NCBI GenBank assembly: GCA_010093515.1
Contig: MU001690.1
Location: 421,916 to 485,915 of the forward strand
Source: Lineolata rhizophorae
Taxonomy: Eukaryota; Ascomycota; Dothideomycetes; Lineolatales; Lineolataceae
DNA: 64,000 bases
Reading direction: 5' to 3'
A program made the position numbers and the translations under genes. Under the pieces are notes generated by a model. The model ran no database searches and had not been told where the DNA came from. It saw nothing but the letters and a program-made list of their open reading frames with translations. Positions 12,401 through 24,223 of this stretch are shown here, one piece after another; position 1 is the stretch's first letter; the number at the start of each line of letters is the position of its first letter.

Positions 12401-14449
12401 TGCGGCTGTGGTTCCTGCGCCACCATGGTGCACCACACAGGAGACACGCTTGAAGAGCCAATCGTGCGGGACATTACCGAGCATAAAGACGCCGTCGGGG
12501 ACGCCAAGTTCGTCGACGCCGAGGCCGCCCCAACCTTTCGAGACGAGGGCCCGTTGCCCAGTCTTGCGGACTGCCTCGAAGATGAGTTGGGTCATAGCAT
12601 TGGGGTCGTCGACCACGATGGAGCCGAAGCCGATGTACACCGGCGGCGGGCCCGCGTCGAGAAAGGCGGCAAGATCAGGAGCAGGTGTGTAATTGGAGGC
12701 GAGGTTGAGGAAGTAGAAGCCGGATATGGAAATGTGACTCGCCCAGTCTCGCGGCTTCGGGATCAGTGCAGGGGACCTATTCAGTGTATTAGGGATCCAG
12801 TCGCCCTCCAATCGGAGAGGAGCATCTTACCAGCAATACGTATATGGGATGCGCATACGAGCAAGCATGCCTGGAGCCCACATTAAGCTTATCGGCTCCA
12901 AGCCGAGGGTGTGAACTCGGAACCGATTGATTACGTCGCCCAGCCCTTGCCAGGTGAGCATGTCCACAAGCACGTAAGACATGAAGTTGCTGATGCTGAC
13001 GTCGGCATTGGTGGACTGGATGTTCGCCAACGGGTGAGGAAATTGTTGTGTCGGAGACCACGGCATTCTGCGTCGACACCTAGTCAATGCCGCATCCGGT
13101 CAAAGATTCTCCTTCATCAACTTACGTGAACATCATATGCAACGGAATCCCCAACTTCTCCGCGCAGTGCACGTGAGCAAAGCTAGGAGGATTGGCAATA
13201 ATGGCATCGGCAACAAACGGCTTGACCGGATTCGCCGAGTCCCATAGCGAGCTGCCGTCGCTCATCCACTCCTCGACCGAGCCGTCCGACGCCTCCACGC
13301 CCGTCCCGTCTCCAGCCTCGATGCATGACCTCCAGGCCCCCCTAATCATCTGTGCGATGCTCCTGCGCCTCTTGCCCACGTCGCCGCTCCTCAGCGTGTC
13401 GAAGCCGGGCATCAACCCCGGGTTCTTGACCATGAAGGCCATCAGCTCCGACGGGTCGCCGCCGATGCTGAAGAACTCGAGCCCGTTCTCCGTCACGAAG
13501 TCGTTGAAGACCGGGTGCGTGGCTAGGCGCACGCGGTGCCCGTACGTCTCCTTGAGCACCTTCCCCAGCGCCACAAAGGGCTGCACATCGCCGCGGGAGC
13601 CCACGACGTGTATGACGACGTTCATGGGCGGCGGCGGGACCTGGCCCGGCGCGCCTCCCAGGTGTTCCGGGATGTAGGGAGGCGGCGGAGGCTCCTGTTC
13701 GGAGGCGAGGTCGAGTTGGCTACGCAGAGCGGGAGCGAAGATCTGTGAGAGGCGGCGGGTCCGCTGGTTGATGCGGATGTTGACACGGCCATCGTCTACA
13801 GCGTTCGCAATACGTGAGCATTAGCTTCAATATCCGGGGCACTTGCGGAGTCGCAATTCGTAGAAACACGATTGACGGACCAGCGACGGACGCATTGGTC
13901 CCAAACCCATCGTTATCGTTAGCAATCTCGCCCAAGTGCTCGCTGTACGCGGGCGGAGCTTCATCGGGGTCCTCGTGGGCGCCCGTGCCATCCGCGCCAT
14001 AGTAGTGATCCACCTCGACTCTAGATGATTCACACAAACCTCAGCATTGCATTTTAAGGCTTCTCGCGGGTTTCCAGCGACAAGCAAACTTACATATGTG
14101 CGCTTTGTCTGTGATCGACCGCAGGCTGCGCGTCCGCCTGGCCCGGCGCATATGTTGCTTTCTCGTTTCGCCGCGGTGGCGGCGAAGGAGATCGCTCGTT
14201 GTTCGCCGCGGAGGCCGCAGCAGCAGCTTGCTCCACCACGGCCCGCTCAAGAGTCTCGTCGCCAGGGAGCTCAGCGGGTGTCGCGCTGGTGCCAATAGCC
14301 GTGCCGCCAGCAGCGGAGTTAACCGCCGCATCGTCATTTCCAGCTGCAGCGGCGGGGCGCTCGACTCGCTGCTCCACCAGCGGCGAAGGAGGTGCAGATG
14401 CCGGTGGTGGAGGCGGGGACCTTGAAGGCGGCGGGCGCTTTCCAGACAT
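9467..14449 (-). CDS. Sterol glucosyltransferase-like protein with PY motifs and UIM array
   Basis: Six minus-strand exons (14094-14449, 13881-14020, 13126-13795, 12831-13067, 12009-12776, 9467-11954) keep frame throughout and give 1552 residues. Residues 1-220 are Pro/Ala-rich and carry two PPxY motifs, PPAY at 141-144 and PPPY at 203-206. A GT28-type N-terminal domain starts near 223 (HVVGSRGDVQPF) and a UDP-glucosyltransferase C-terminal domain follows at about 500-640 (VYIGFGSI, HHGGAGTTAAG, FFGDQPFWG), as in sterol 3-beta-glucosyltransferases. The PH and GRAM domains of Atg26 are absent. Residues about 955-1075 form a Gly-rich helical segment often found after this domain in fungi. Residues about 1235-1490 hold eight UIM-like helices. 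The product is probably cytosolic or membrane-peripheral and may glucosylate sterols. The ubiquitin links are inferred from motifs. Confidence 0.9.
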
Positions 14450-16431
14450 CTTGCGATGTCGAGTGACGCCCGCAAAAGCGTGCCTGAAGGCCTAGGAATT
14501 TCGGGGAGCGCAAGTGGTTGGTGGGGGTGGATGGTTTGCTGCAAGGCGTTCTACAAGGCCATGAGGGAAAGCCGGGATGACGATCGCGCAAGGTAAATTG
14601 TGGAAAGAGAAAAAGGGGACGTGCGAAAATCGCACATCACCGCTGCGACCCTCGCGCGCGGGCTGTTTGTTTTGGCAGCTGAGTTGATCATTAAGGAGGA
14701 TTCTCGCCCCAAGGCGGCATCACATGTGGACCTGGAAGCGCTACCCCGATACGCGGATACGTGATAGGCGGGTGGCGACGGCGCAGCGCCCATCCTTGCC
14801 GCACGACCTGCCCGCGTCAACGCCCGGCCAAAAAGCAGGGAACGACGACGCGGACAAACGCATCATGGCGCCGCGCGACCCTCCTCGAGAGCGGGCCGCA
14901 TACGTCCAGCGCGACGAAGCGGAAAGTACCGAGCCTCACCTTCGCGTCATGGCGACAACCCATCCCTAGCGCGTCGGTCGGTTTCATGCAGGGATGTGTT
15001 CGAGATGCGATTCGAACCGCGTTTGGTGTTCCCCTGGGAGCCTGGGTGCACGAGCTCGCTGACTTCGCCGCTGACAAACATCGTGAGGTGCCCGGGGCCG
15101 TCCGTGGAACCGGTCGACCTCGTGCCGCCACTCGATTCCTCTTAAAAACAGATGTAGGCCTTTGCGGCCAGATCCGATTGTTTCGGAGCAATCGGCCGCT
15201 GACCAACTCAGTCCACTGGTTGAAATTGAGCCTAGGGTTTTGCGGTTGGCAGTGCAGCTAAAGCAGCGGGAAAATCGCATGTCCGCGACTCGATATAGTT
15301 TCGACATAAAGGAGGAGTCAATCGAGCAATGCCACATCAAACTCCACGCGCATGGAGAGCAGTCAGGAATCTGATTTCCGTGAAACCCAATGAGTCCAAC
15401 CCGTCCTTTCAAGAAAATAGCCTCTTGATTCCAACTTTTGCCATGCTTCGCCAGTCATCCCGATTTGTGCTTTAGTGGGACTCAACATTGACCTCCGTTT
15501 TTGAAATTCCGTCCTAATCCGCCTCACTGTTTGTTTGATTGCTTTTCCCCATGTTTGCTTCAAAGGTCGGGGCTTCGCTTTGCAAAAACTCGTCAAAAGC
15601 AGTTTGGTCCCATTCTCAGTGTCCAATACCATAATGTTACGCCCACCATCTCTTTGGCTTTATGTGACTCTTTCTCGCTTCGGCTACAAGCCATGCTAGC
15701 TCATGAACAGAACATTTGTCTCCTTTGGCAAAGTCCGCATTTAGGCATTAACTTGTAGCGATCGCCATAGAAGTAGTGGTCTTTCCTAAGTTCCTTGGCA
15801 AAGCCAAGCAGCCAAGCATAAACTCCCGTAGGTAACGTTTGACATCGTTCCAGGCATGTCCTAGCAGGCGCATGTCTTTCGGATGGGACTGTGGCCTATG
15901 ATATCCAGAGATGCCGACTCCTTAGCCATACTTTTCAATAATAAAGACCCATTTCCCCAAGGTATCGGCATGATATATATAGACTGGCCCTCCATCTAGT
16001 CTTGCCCTTGCTCTTCTTACGGAAATGAACCGGTGAGTTGCCGTTTCTTGAGATTCTTCAAATTGGTTTCCATTCTTCAATCCTATCCAGCGTAAATCCG
16101 ACGCAACCGATCCACTTTAATATCAATAGCCAACCACGAGGTTCCAACGGACACGGATATAGGCGGTCACAGAACCCCCAGAATCTCCGCTGTCGCGTCT
16201 GTGGAGTATAGCGTTGAGCTTCTGTGGCTGAAAGTCGAACCCTCGGTCTGAGCACTGGTGTGGCGGAGTGCTATTCTCTATCAAGCTGAGACTTGGCACG
16301 ATATAGCACAACTCCTTCCAGTCATGCCCATGTTCCAATAGGTCGCGCCGATGGTTGTAGTCTTGAGTAGAAATTTCACTGCCGCAAACAGTTTACCTAT
16401 CGAGCCACAGATCCTGAAGGAGCTTGAGTGC
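14450..16431. other. Upstream region of glycosyltransferase; no gene seen
   Basis: About 2 kb. The first 300 nt are GC-rich and should hold the glycosyltransferase promoter. Beyond about 15.2 kb the sequence is more AT-rich, with short unsupported open frames. A tatatata-like stretch near 15976 followed by an ATG and GTGAGT donor at 16024-16036 mimics a gene start, but no downstream exon could be found. Part of 16058-16431 may be the 3' end of the decayed gene that follows. Confidence 0.4.
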
Positions 16432-17119
16432 TCAAGCAAGACCGAGATATTGCCCATTATGGTGAAAGGTGAAATCTTGCCACAACTCCCTATTACTCAA
16501 TCTTACCGGTGGAAAGAATGGTTCATTTTTCATCGTATATACCATTCTCCAGTCACAGAAAACCTTTCTACTCCTAGTCAAAGCTAAGTGCTCCGTGCCT
16601 TCTTCAGTGGGATTGTATCGAGGGGTGTCTGATTCTGCGAGCATAACTTGATCAGTCCCCAATGCAGACATATCAGATATCCCAAATGATGTTCTTAGGC
16701 AAGGCCGAGAGCACGTCGAGTGCTGCCTGAGGATTTTCAAACTCAAACTCGACCAAGTTAAGCTAGAGGACTCTCATATCAAGGTAGATTTTACGGCATG
16801 TTTGCAGAAGGGCTAAGTGGAGGGGTCGGGTCCTTGGCAAAATGCGCTTCTCGTGAAATTTGGAGTTCAACATTGCGGATACCGAATAGGACTTGTATAT
16901 CTCACCCCTCAGCCCTGAACAAGATCCCAGAATTCCAGAGACATCGTTGAATCTGTTAAGGCACTTCCTTTGAAACTGATCTACTAAGGATGTCAATATG
17001 ATGGAGGCTGTGACTAAGAGCGGGGGCTTAGTTGGTCGAGAAATGGAGATAGGATGCAAATTTGTGAGTAGTGGACTGGAGGAGGGGTAAGGGAGATGAT
17101 AGGAGTGATGTAGAAGCAA
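16432..17119 (-). pseudogene. Decayed F-box-like (2EXR-type) hypothetical gene
   Basis: Minus-strand reading shows a motif pattern known from a large family of short fungal F-box-like proteins: SGLRGEIYKS (compare LPxELRxxIY) near 16900, then LHLALLQTCRKIYLDMRVL near 16780, followed by an acidic stretch, NLVEFEFENPQAALDVL. The frame is interrupted by stop codons right after the TCRKIY motif and again about 30 codons later, although the same frame keeps its coding character across the first of them. I read this as one decayed host gene, possibly extending down to about 16120. The family match rests on short motifs, so both the identity and the limits are tentative. Confidence 0.35.
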
Positions 17120-17989
17120 TCGGTTAAAGGCAGGTGGAAGTCAAAAGGTAAATGCCTTAGAGCTGAAATACAAAGCGTAGAAGGGTACTAAGCGTTAGGT
17201 AGAGAACTGAATGGAAGCTACACTAGTGCGCGTACGCGTGTGATATAATGTATGAGCATACGTACGGTTTCACGCAACTATAGCACGAAGTCCTATGTAA
17301 AAGCACCATCTAGCATTTGCAGCCTTAATACAATCTAGATAGAATCGTTAAGTCAGTTATACTTGAAGCGCAGTATCGGTTTCCAAATTGAATGGAAAGC
17401 AACAATTGACAGTCTGATGTGAGTTCATGGTTGTAACACTTTTACCCTGCAGTTGCCTAGGTGCTGTATTAAATAATTCTTATTTGCCAATGCTCCTAAA
17501 TAACAAATTATCCTCTCTACTTAAATTCACACTCATAATAGCATTAAGTCTACCTGCACGCAAAAGTAGCCGACAAATCAGGATTCGTAGCTCGATAATA
17601 TTTCGCTAACTTGGAGATCTGCGTTGTGAGATCTCACTAGACTACTAACTATAACTCGCATCCACTCAGCAGCCAATAGTAAAAGCAGCGGACCAACCTC
17701 CTCATGAAACCCGAATGGTTCACTCGTGAACACCGTTGAGCTGCCTATTCTAGTAAAGAACCAAAACGAAGTCGCACGTGCTCAGTTCAAACTCCACCGC
17801 GCTAGGGGACTCGCGCAGATCTCCCGAGGGATCCACCGGTTCAAGGAGTCATTGCCGATTTGGGTTATGTCCGGCTCCGACGCTCCGTAAATCCGCGACA
17901 ACCTCCTCCAGGCGCAACGGTAGTAGCCAGTGCCTTTTATGCACACCAAGATTAAAGCGAACAGAGACAAGATATCCCCCGTTTCGATC
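17120..17989. other. Gene-free region upstream of the Dabb gene
   Basis: About 0.9 kb, AT-rich up to about 17.65 kb and more balanced after that. It holds the promoter of the Dabb-domain gene. No TATA box is obvious close to the start. Confidence 0.45.
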
Positions 17990-18628
17990 ATGGCTATAAT
18001 CCACATCGTCATGTTCCAATTCAAGAACTCCGCGTCTGCCGACGAGGTCCAAGACGTACTGCCTTCCGCATGAAGTCCAGTCAGAACAGAACTCACTCTA
18101 ATCGGGGCGCATGTTGTCAAACCCGCAGGCCTGTTCCCGCATGCTCGCCCTCCGCGACACGTGCGTGCATCCGACGAGCAAGCAGCCCTACATCAAAACC
18201 GCCATGGGCGGCAGAGACAACAGTCCCGAAGGCATGCAGGTACGCAAGTTATCTACATACATACATACCTTTCTCTCGCTCCGCTTGCCCACGATCGCTC
18301 CCTCCCGCTACTCCGCCCGATATCGGCGCCACGCACTCGCACTCTGCATCGCATTCCGAGGATGAGTCACTCCGACGACGTCGAATGCGAGACACGATGC
18401 GAGAAAAAAGAAGCTAACGTCGACTGACGCCGCCATCTGTTGCGGCATTTTTTTTTTTCGTTTCCGGCATAGGGCGGACTAACGCACGCGTTCATCGTCG
18501 AGTTCTCGAACGAGGAGGACAGGCGGTACTATCTCGAAGAAGATGCCGCACACCAGGCTTTCGTAGCCTCTATCAAGGACATGTTGGCGCAGTTGCGCGT
18601 GGTGGATTTCACGCCCGGCGTATTTTGA
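17990..18628 (+). CDS. Stress-responsive A/B barrel (Dabb) protein
   Basis: Exons 17990-18055, 18129-18239 and 18473-18628, all split between codons, give 110 residues. The protein is a single dimeric alpha+beta barrel domain: IIHIVMFQFK at the start, MLALRDTCVHP and SPEGMQGGLTHAF in the middle, and VVDFTPGVF at the C terminus, all typical of this family. Dabb proteins are small cytosolic dimers induced by stress in plants, and some fungal members act as cyclases or hydratases in polyketide pathways. This one has no such neighbour and looks like the conserved stand-alone form. No frame is long enough to reveal it unless the 73- and 233-nt introns are removed. Its biochemical role is not known. 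Confidence 0.9.
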
Positions 18629-19192
18629 ATGGGAGATGTCTACTTTGCTGGTGACCCTGGATGACGAGTGCGCAGGGTAGGCGATGTGTTTGACGGTAGA
18701 AGCAATAAAAATTTCTGTGTTGAACATTTCCCATAGGCTCCTATGTATACACTCTTCCTTCGTGATTTATATATCAAATTGGGTATCATGAAGACATTCC
18801 AACGCGTCGGCGTCGGCGTCGGCGGATTGCCCGCTAACACTGACTTGTTCCAAGCCATTTTGGCACTCGGATAGAAACCCGCGATAGACTCCGAACCTAA
18901 GAAATAAAGAATAAAACCGAACGCCTGCTGACCTAGCCAATAGAGACCGACTGACGATAGTCAACCGTTTCCGTCCCTATGCGTGGTAACGAAAACCGTG
19001 CGACTGTAACATTTTTGTCACCGACCAACGCTTCCTTCATTACCGCAAGTCGTCGCACATCATAATCCGCAAAAGAGAAACCAAGAACAGGCCCCGAGGG
19101 CTGCAGAAAAGGCAAAAGGAAAGGGAAAGAAAAGAAGCAAAACGAAAACGGAAAACCCGACCAGAAGACCCGAAGCACACCTTTCCCTAACC
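18629..19192. other. Intergenic region between convergent genes
   Basis: 564 nt between the ends of the Dabb and arrestin genes, presumably the two 3' untranslated regions. The short hexamer run gtcggc repeats near 18807-18825. Nothing else is seen. Confidence 0.45.
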
Positions 19193-20971
19193 TCAACACA
19201 CCCTCACCGGCGCCCCATGCTGCTGCCCGTACTCCGGCGGCGGCGCCTCCTGCGCCCTCCACCGTTCGGCAAGCCCATCCCTCTCCTCGCCCACGCGCCC
19301 GACCAGCCTCGGCGTCAGCACCTCGTCGACCTCTGCCGCCGCCCAAGCGGCGTCCTCGCTCACCCTGGCGGCCGACCTTCCCTCGGCCGAGATCTGCACC
19401 GGCACCTTGAGCGAGGCGCCCTGCTGGCCGGGGCTCTGCGTCGCGAGGTGCAGGTGGAGGATGTAGACGCGCGAGACGAGGCACGAGTGGAAGGTGGGCA
19501 CGAAGTGCTTCTTGCGCGGCAGCGAGATGGGGACGAGCAGCTGGGCCGTGTAGAAGGTGCGGCCCTGGTAGCGGTCTGAGGCCTCGGGGATAGAAGAGGA
19601 CGAGGACGAGGACGAGGACGAGGCGGAGCCCGTCTGCGCCGACGCGGATGAGTCCCGCCGGTCCAGCAGCTCCGACGTCGACGACGCCGTCGACGCGCAG
19701 CGGCTGCTGCTGCTGAAGGACCCGGAGCCTGGGTCGCGCTCGTGCCGCTCCCAGGGCGTCGCGCCCACGCAGCGCGATGCTAGCGTGACCGTCTCCGAGA
19801 AGGCGCCTAGGTGCATGTCGAGCAAGGTGTTGGCCTGGGCGGGGAAGTTGCGGCGCGGCGTGGTCGAGAAGAAGGTCTGGACCTTGAGCTTTGACGAGAG
19901 CTGGCTGAGCTTCGGGGGCTGCTCGTCGTCGCGCGCCGGGTCGAAGCGCAGCGCGACGCGCGCCATGGTGCTGATGTTGACGCCGCGCGGGTCGACGTCG
20001 GGCGCAAGCGCGGGCAGCCGCAGGCAGGGCGGCTGCGTCGCCTCCATGACGAGTCGGCCCAGCTTGCCCTTGAAGACGCCCTTGCGGATCGTTTTGACCT
20101 GCCGGAGGCGGTACTCCGGCTGGTCGGGCCCGCCGTCGACGCTGAGCGGCGGCAGCTCGTCGAAGGCCGGCTTGATGCGCACCTTGCGGCTCTTCTCGGC
20201 CACGATGGTCTCCACGCTGTCGAACCGCACCCGCGTGATCTCGGCGTGCACCGCGTACGTTATCCGGGCCATGTGCGGCGCGAAGTCGTCGAGAAGGGCG
20301 CCGCCGAAGCCCGACAGCTCCGGGTCGCCCAGCGACGGCGGCAGCTGTAGGTGCGCGTCGCGCACATGGTCGCCCGTAACCGGGTGCGAGCACGCGCGGG
20401 GCAGCAGGTGCAGCGGGACGGCGAAGGTGAAGGGGAAGGTGTAGGTGAGGCCGGCTTTGCAGACCCTGGGCTCAGGGAACGCGGCCGACTCGATGGGTTG
20501 GGTGAGTTTCAAGAAGCGGTGGGTCGCGTCGGTGCGGCCAGTCATCGCCGACGTGGTGGTGAACTTCTCGACAAAAGTCTTGGACTGGCCTGAGATCATG
20601 CAACCGCCAAGTCAGCGCTCGAGTCACTTAACACTCAAAATCATTCCATAGTTAATGGTGTCGAGCGAGGGGCGAGCTTGGCCCGAGGAATGTGCGCGAG
20701 CCAAGAAATGAAAACGAAAACGATAATAATGCGAAAAAAGAGAAAAAGGGGGAAGCGTACCGATGAAGGAGATTTCGATGTCGTCGAATCGAGTGTCGTT
20801 GGGAGCTGTGACGTGCACCTTGCCCTCGATGCGGTCGAGCGTGGAGTAGGAGCTGATGTAGCCGTCGGTGTTGTCGAGCTCTATCGCGATGCTCGGCTTG
20901 GAGAGCAGGTTCATGTTGCGGACTCGGTAGCCCATGTTGTCGCCAGAATGCGCAGAAATGTAGTTCGTCAT
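19193..20971 (-). CDS. Alpha-arrestin (ART-like) with C-terminal PY motif
   Basis: Exons 20761-20971 and 19193-20589 on the minus strand give 535 residues. The first 160 residues form an arrestin N domain (PSIAIELDNTDGYISSYSTLDRIEGKV type start, then DDIEISFIGQSKT). A C domain follows at about 190-430. Near residue 320-345 is a Ser-rich tract encoded by a GAGGAC-type repeat. PPEY at 521-524, close to the end, is a PPxY motif of the kind that recruits Rsp5/Nedd4 ubiquitin ligases. Fungal alpha-arrestins select plasma-membrane transporters or receptors for ubiquitination and endocytosis. The first exon is needed for the first beta strands. The cargo cannot be told from the sequence. A large open frame on the same strand in another phase is a GC-rich shadow. 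Confidence 0.9.
19596..19619. repeat. GAGGAC hexamer microsatellite
   Basis: Four perfect copies on the plus strand. Read on the coding strand of the arrestin gene it encodes part of a serine tract. Such repeats change length easily between strains. Confidence 0.8.
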
Positions 20972-23384
20972 CTGGACCGGAAACGAAGGCAGGCAGGCGC
21001 CCGCCGTCCTTTTTATCTTGTGTCGCTCGGCGGTGGGCTGCTGCGAACCTGTGACAAGAGGCGCAAGCGCAACGGATCCAAGAGGAGGCGGGGCGTCGCC
21101 GGGTGCGGGGCTGATTGGCCGGCGCCAGAGGCCAGAGCGGCGGACAAGCCTTGTCGCGTTTGCGGTCGTCTTGGCGCGGTCTTGTCCAGGTCTTGTCGTT
21201 TGTTTCTGGGGGAGCCCGGCCAGCCACGGGGCGTCTTGGACGTTCCACGACGACTCCTATATACTGCCGTCACCACGCAAAGGGCGGGGAGAGGATTGGC
21301 GAGCGGCTTGCTCGCCAATTGCGCACGACGATCCTCCGTGCGGGGCGTTGACTCACTCTCCGTGACGACGCGCAGCAAGCCGACGCGGTAAGAGAGGAAC
21401 GAAGGACGGAACTAAGCGTTCGTGTGCTTACATATGTGCGTGCCTACCGCGCAGGCTGGGAAGCCGGTCCGCGCATGGGAAGTCGCTAAACCCTGCGGTG
21501 CGATGGTGGGCCGCGAACAGCAGCTGGAGGCCGCGGTGCCTTGCCGCAACCAGCTAAGGGCCGCGCCCTACGACACACCGCGGAGAGCACCCGCAAACGC
21601 GGTAGCTTAGAAATGGGAGATTTCGGGCCCCTCTTTCAGCCCTGCAACCAGGCCGCCATGTGCGCCTCTGCCCCACTGTGGTAACTTGCACATACCTGGA
21701 TGCGAAGGGCGTGCCTGTGACTAATTCGCGGCTGCTCGTCTCCTTTTTTCCTCCCGTCGCTGCAGCTGCAGGCAGTTGTTGGCCAGCCTGTTCTAGGTCA
21801 TGGCGGTCGCGTATTCCGCGCACGAGATGGCCTTCTGAGCTCGTCAATTGCTCGACCCGGGGCGGCTGCTCCGATCCGACTCCGACGTTATTCGCTTGCA
21901 GGCGAGACGCGAGGAAGCTGGGCTCGGGCTGCCTCGGCCGCCAAGCCGCGTCACACGACTGCAAGAACCACGACCTACTTTCGAGCCCACCTATCAGCAG
22001 ATCCCGTAGCCGCAACCGGTTTGTGTCGACCTCGCCGGCGCTTCGGACGCGCAATGCCTTGTATCGGGATCTCGTGCCTATCCATCTACTCCGTATGCAC
22101 TCCGTGACAGTCCTGCGCGGTCTGTCCGAGGACGGCATCGGAGGAGCCGCCAAACGTGACTAATAATATGCTGACATACTTGCTCAGTCTACGAACATCC
22201 AAGGCATCTGCACACAGGAACTGGACACCTATTCATCTAGCGCTTACTGGGAGGAATCTTGCTTAAGGCGTGAAGCACAGCCATTGGGTTTTCATTCCAC
22301 TGATTAGATACCTCCGTGCTAAATATGTGTACGTCTTAGGAATTTGATTGGCCCATTCAATATAATTATCTCCATATGACGTGCCAAAACCTGAACTAGA
22401 AATTGCAGAAAGTAGCAAGTCTCCTGCTTACTGATTATAGTATTTGAAGTACTCTGTACAAAAGCTTTTTGGTTAGTTCCCGGCTGTCACACCGTCTTCC
22501 GGTTAATTTAACCTATTTGATAGCAGATCAAACAGTATTCGAACGACCAAATAGTCCGGAATCTCCAAATTGACCACGTTAATGATCGAACGCTAGCTTA
22601 GCAAGAATAGAAACGTTGTACCTACCTAGAACTATCGACCACCTTTTTACTGACCCAAGGTTTTTAAGATTCTCTAAAAGATATTGCGTTAAAGGAGCTA
22701 CCAAGAGCTCTACTTGTAGTCACACACCCTCTAGGCAGCGGGACTTGAGCCGAAGCAAGGACGAATGCCTATCCACGTTTCCGTCCTGCGCCTTATGCTC
22801 TTTCCTGCCAGGCTACATGTCTTGCCAGGGTATCCCCCTCCTTCACCACCTTCTCGACCTAGTCCACTTACTAACCGTCAACGCAGCTCATCCCCGCGAC
22901 GCTCCAACCAGCCTTACAAGCCGCGCAATGAATCGAGCTCTCCCTGCCTTGCGACAGTAGCAGCCTGTTCCCAACCGCCGATTCCTCCTCGGTAGCGTAG
23001 CGAACACGCCCGCGTTTGAACACAGCGTCGTCGAATGTATCGCAGCCAAGGTTGCGCTCCAAACAGCCAACAGCATGGCAGCCGACACTTTGCTGTTTTA
23101 CGCGCCCTGGTGGACTCACTATGTCACGTTTTGCCCTCTAGCAGTTGTGTACGTCTAGGATATTCAGCTCGCGCGAAGCACTTCCTATTGCGGAGCGTCG
23201 CATCAAAACCTGCTTCGTTGATAATAGTGGGCCAATGCAATTAAATGATTGAGCGATAGGACAATCACACATTCAGCATAGGAAAGGTTTGAGGAAGCGC
23301 CTCGCCGACTCTTCGAATTGAGGACCTAATTGGATATTTCATGTCCGAAGAGAGAAAAAAGAGAAAACTAATGCCCTAACTCCT
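20972..23384. other. Gene-free region between arrestin and RPL23
   Basis: 2.4 kb. The first 400 nt hold the arrestin promoter, with a CCAAT box on the minus strand at 21114-21118 and a tatata stretch at 21258-21263. The section 22.2-22.7 kb is AT-rich. Several open frames of up to about 240 codons in the GC-rich part have no recognisable content and overlap on both strands. Confidence 0.45.
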
Positions 23385-24223
23385 TTACATCACAACACCA
23401 GAGTTGCTAGCAATACGCTGCGTATTCATTAGCGATGACATTCGTAACGTCCAAAGCTAGTGGAAACTCACCGGCCACAGCTCCGCCGCTTCTTTGCCAA
23501 CCGGTCCCGTAATCGCTGAGCCCTTCATCTCGCCTTTCGGGTTGACAATCTATTCAGACGCGAATCAGTAAATGTGTCCCAAGCTACCCTTTAAAAGCCT
23601 TTTGCATTCGGTGGTTTCGTTCCAATTCCTCCAAGCCAATATTGCCCAGTCCACACCTCCTACACCCCCGCAACGGAAACCCCAAGGGGAAATCAGCCGC
23701 ACTCACCACGCCCGCATTGTCCTCGAAATAGAGGTAAGTGCCGTCCGCGCGGCGCCACGGTTTGCTCTGGCGCACCACGACAGCCGGCATGACCTTCTTG
23801 CGCAGCTCGGGCTTGCCCTTCTTGACCGTCGCCATGACCATGTCGCCGACGCCCGCCGCCGGGAGGCGGTTCAGCCGTGCGCCGATGCCCTTGACCGAGA
23901 TGATGTACAGGTTGCGCGCGCCCGAGTTGTCGCAGCAGTTCATGACCGCGCCGCTGTCGGATCGGAGGTTAGCTTCTGCGCTGCTTCGCGGAGGCGCTTT
24001 CCCGCCGGATCCTTGCTAGGTAATGCGACTGGCCGGATGCAGGACGTACACAGGGAGACCGAGGGTCATCTTGAGCTTGTTGCCGGAGGCACCGCCGCGT
24101 CTGCATGGAACAGTACGTTAGTCCACCGGTCAAGAGCATGTTGCAGCAACTCCATGTCGCTTTCAAGACTCGCATCATGCTGAGACTGTCCATCGGCATA
24201 GAAACATACCCGCGTTTAGACAT
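23385..24223 (-). CDS. RPL23: 60S ribosomal protein L23 (uL14)
   Basis: Five minus-strand exons, 24210-24223, 24050-24100, 23707-23953, 23472-23549 and 23385-23417, give 140 residues, the usual eukaryotic length. Motifs follow uL14 closely: [79 protein letters not shown] and the terminal IASNSGVVM. The protein sits on the subunit interface of the 60S ribosome near the factor-binding site. Four introns in a 140-codon gene, with a 14-nt first exon, are typical of ribosomal protein genes. All joins are supported by codon phase and by the conserved protein. Confidence 0.97.

Noticed and set aside
14990-15080. gattcgaacc word resembling a tRNA T arm on the minus strand
   Set aside because: The flanking bases do not pair into a T stem and no cloverleaf can be built.
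15976-16060. TATA-like stretch followed by ATG and a GTGAGT donor
   Set aside because: Looks like a gene start, but no downstream exon with coding character follows on the plus strand.
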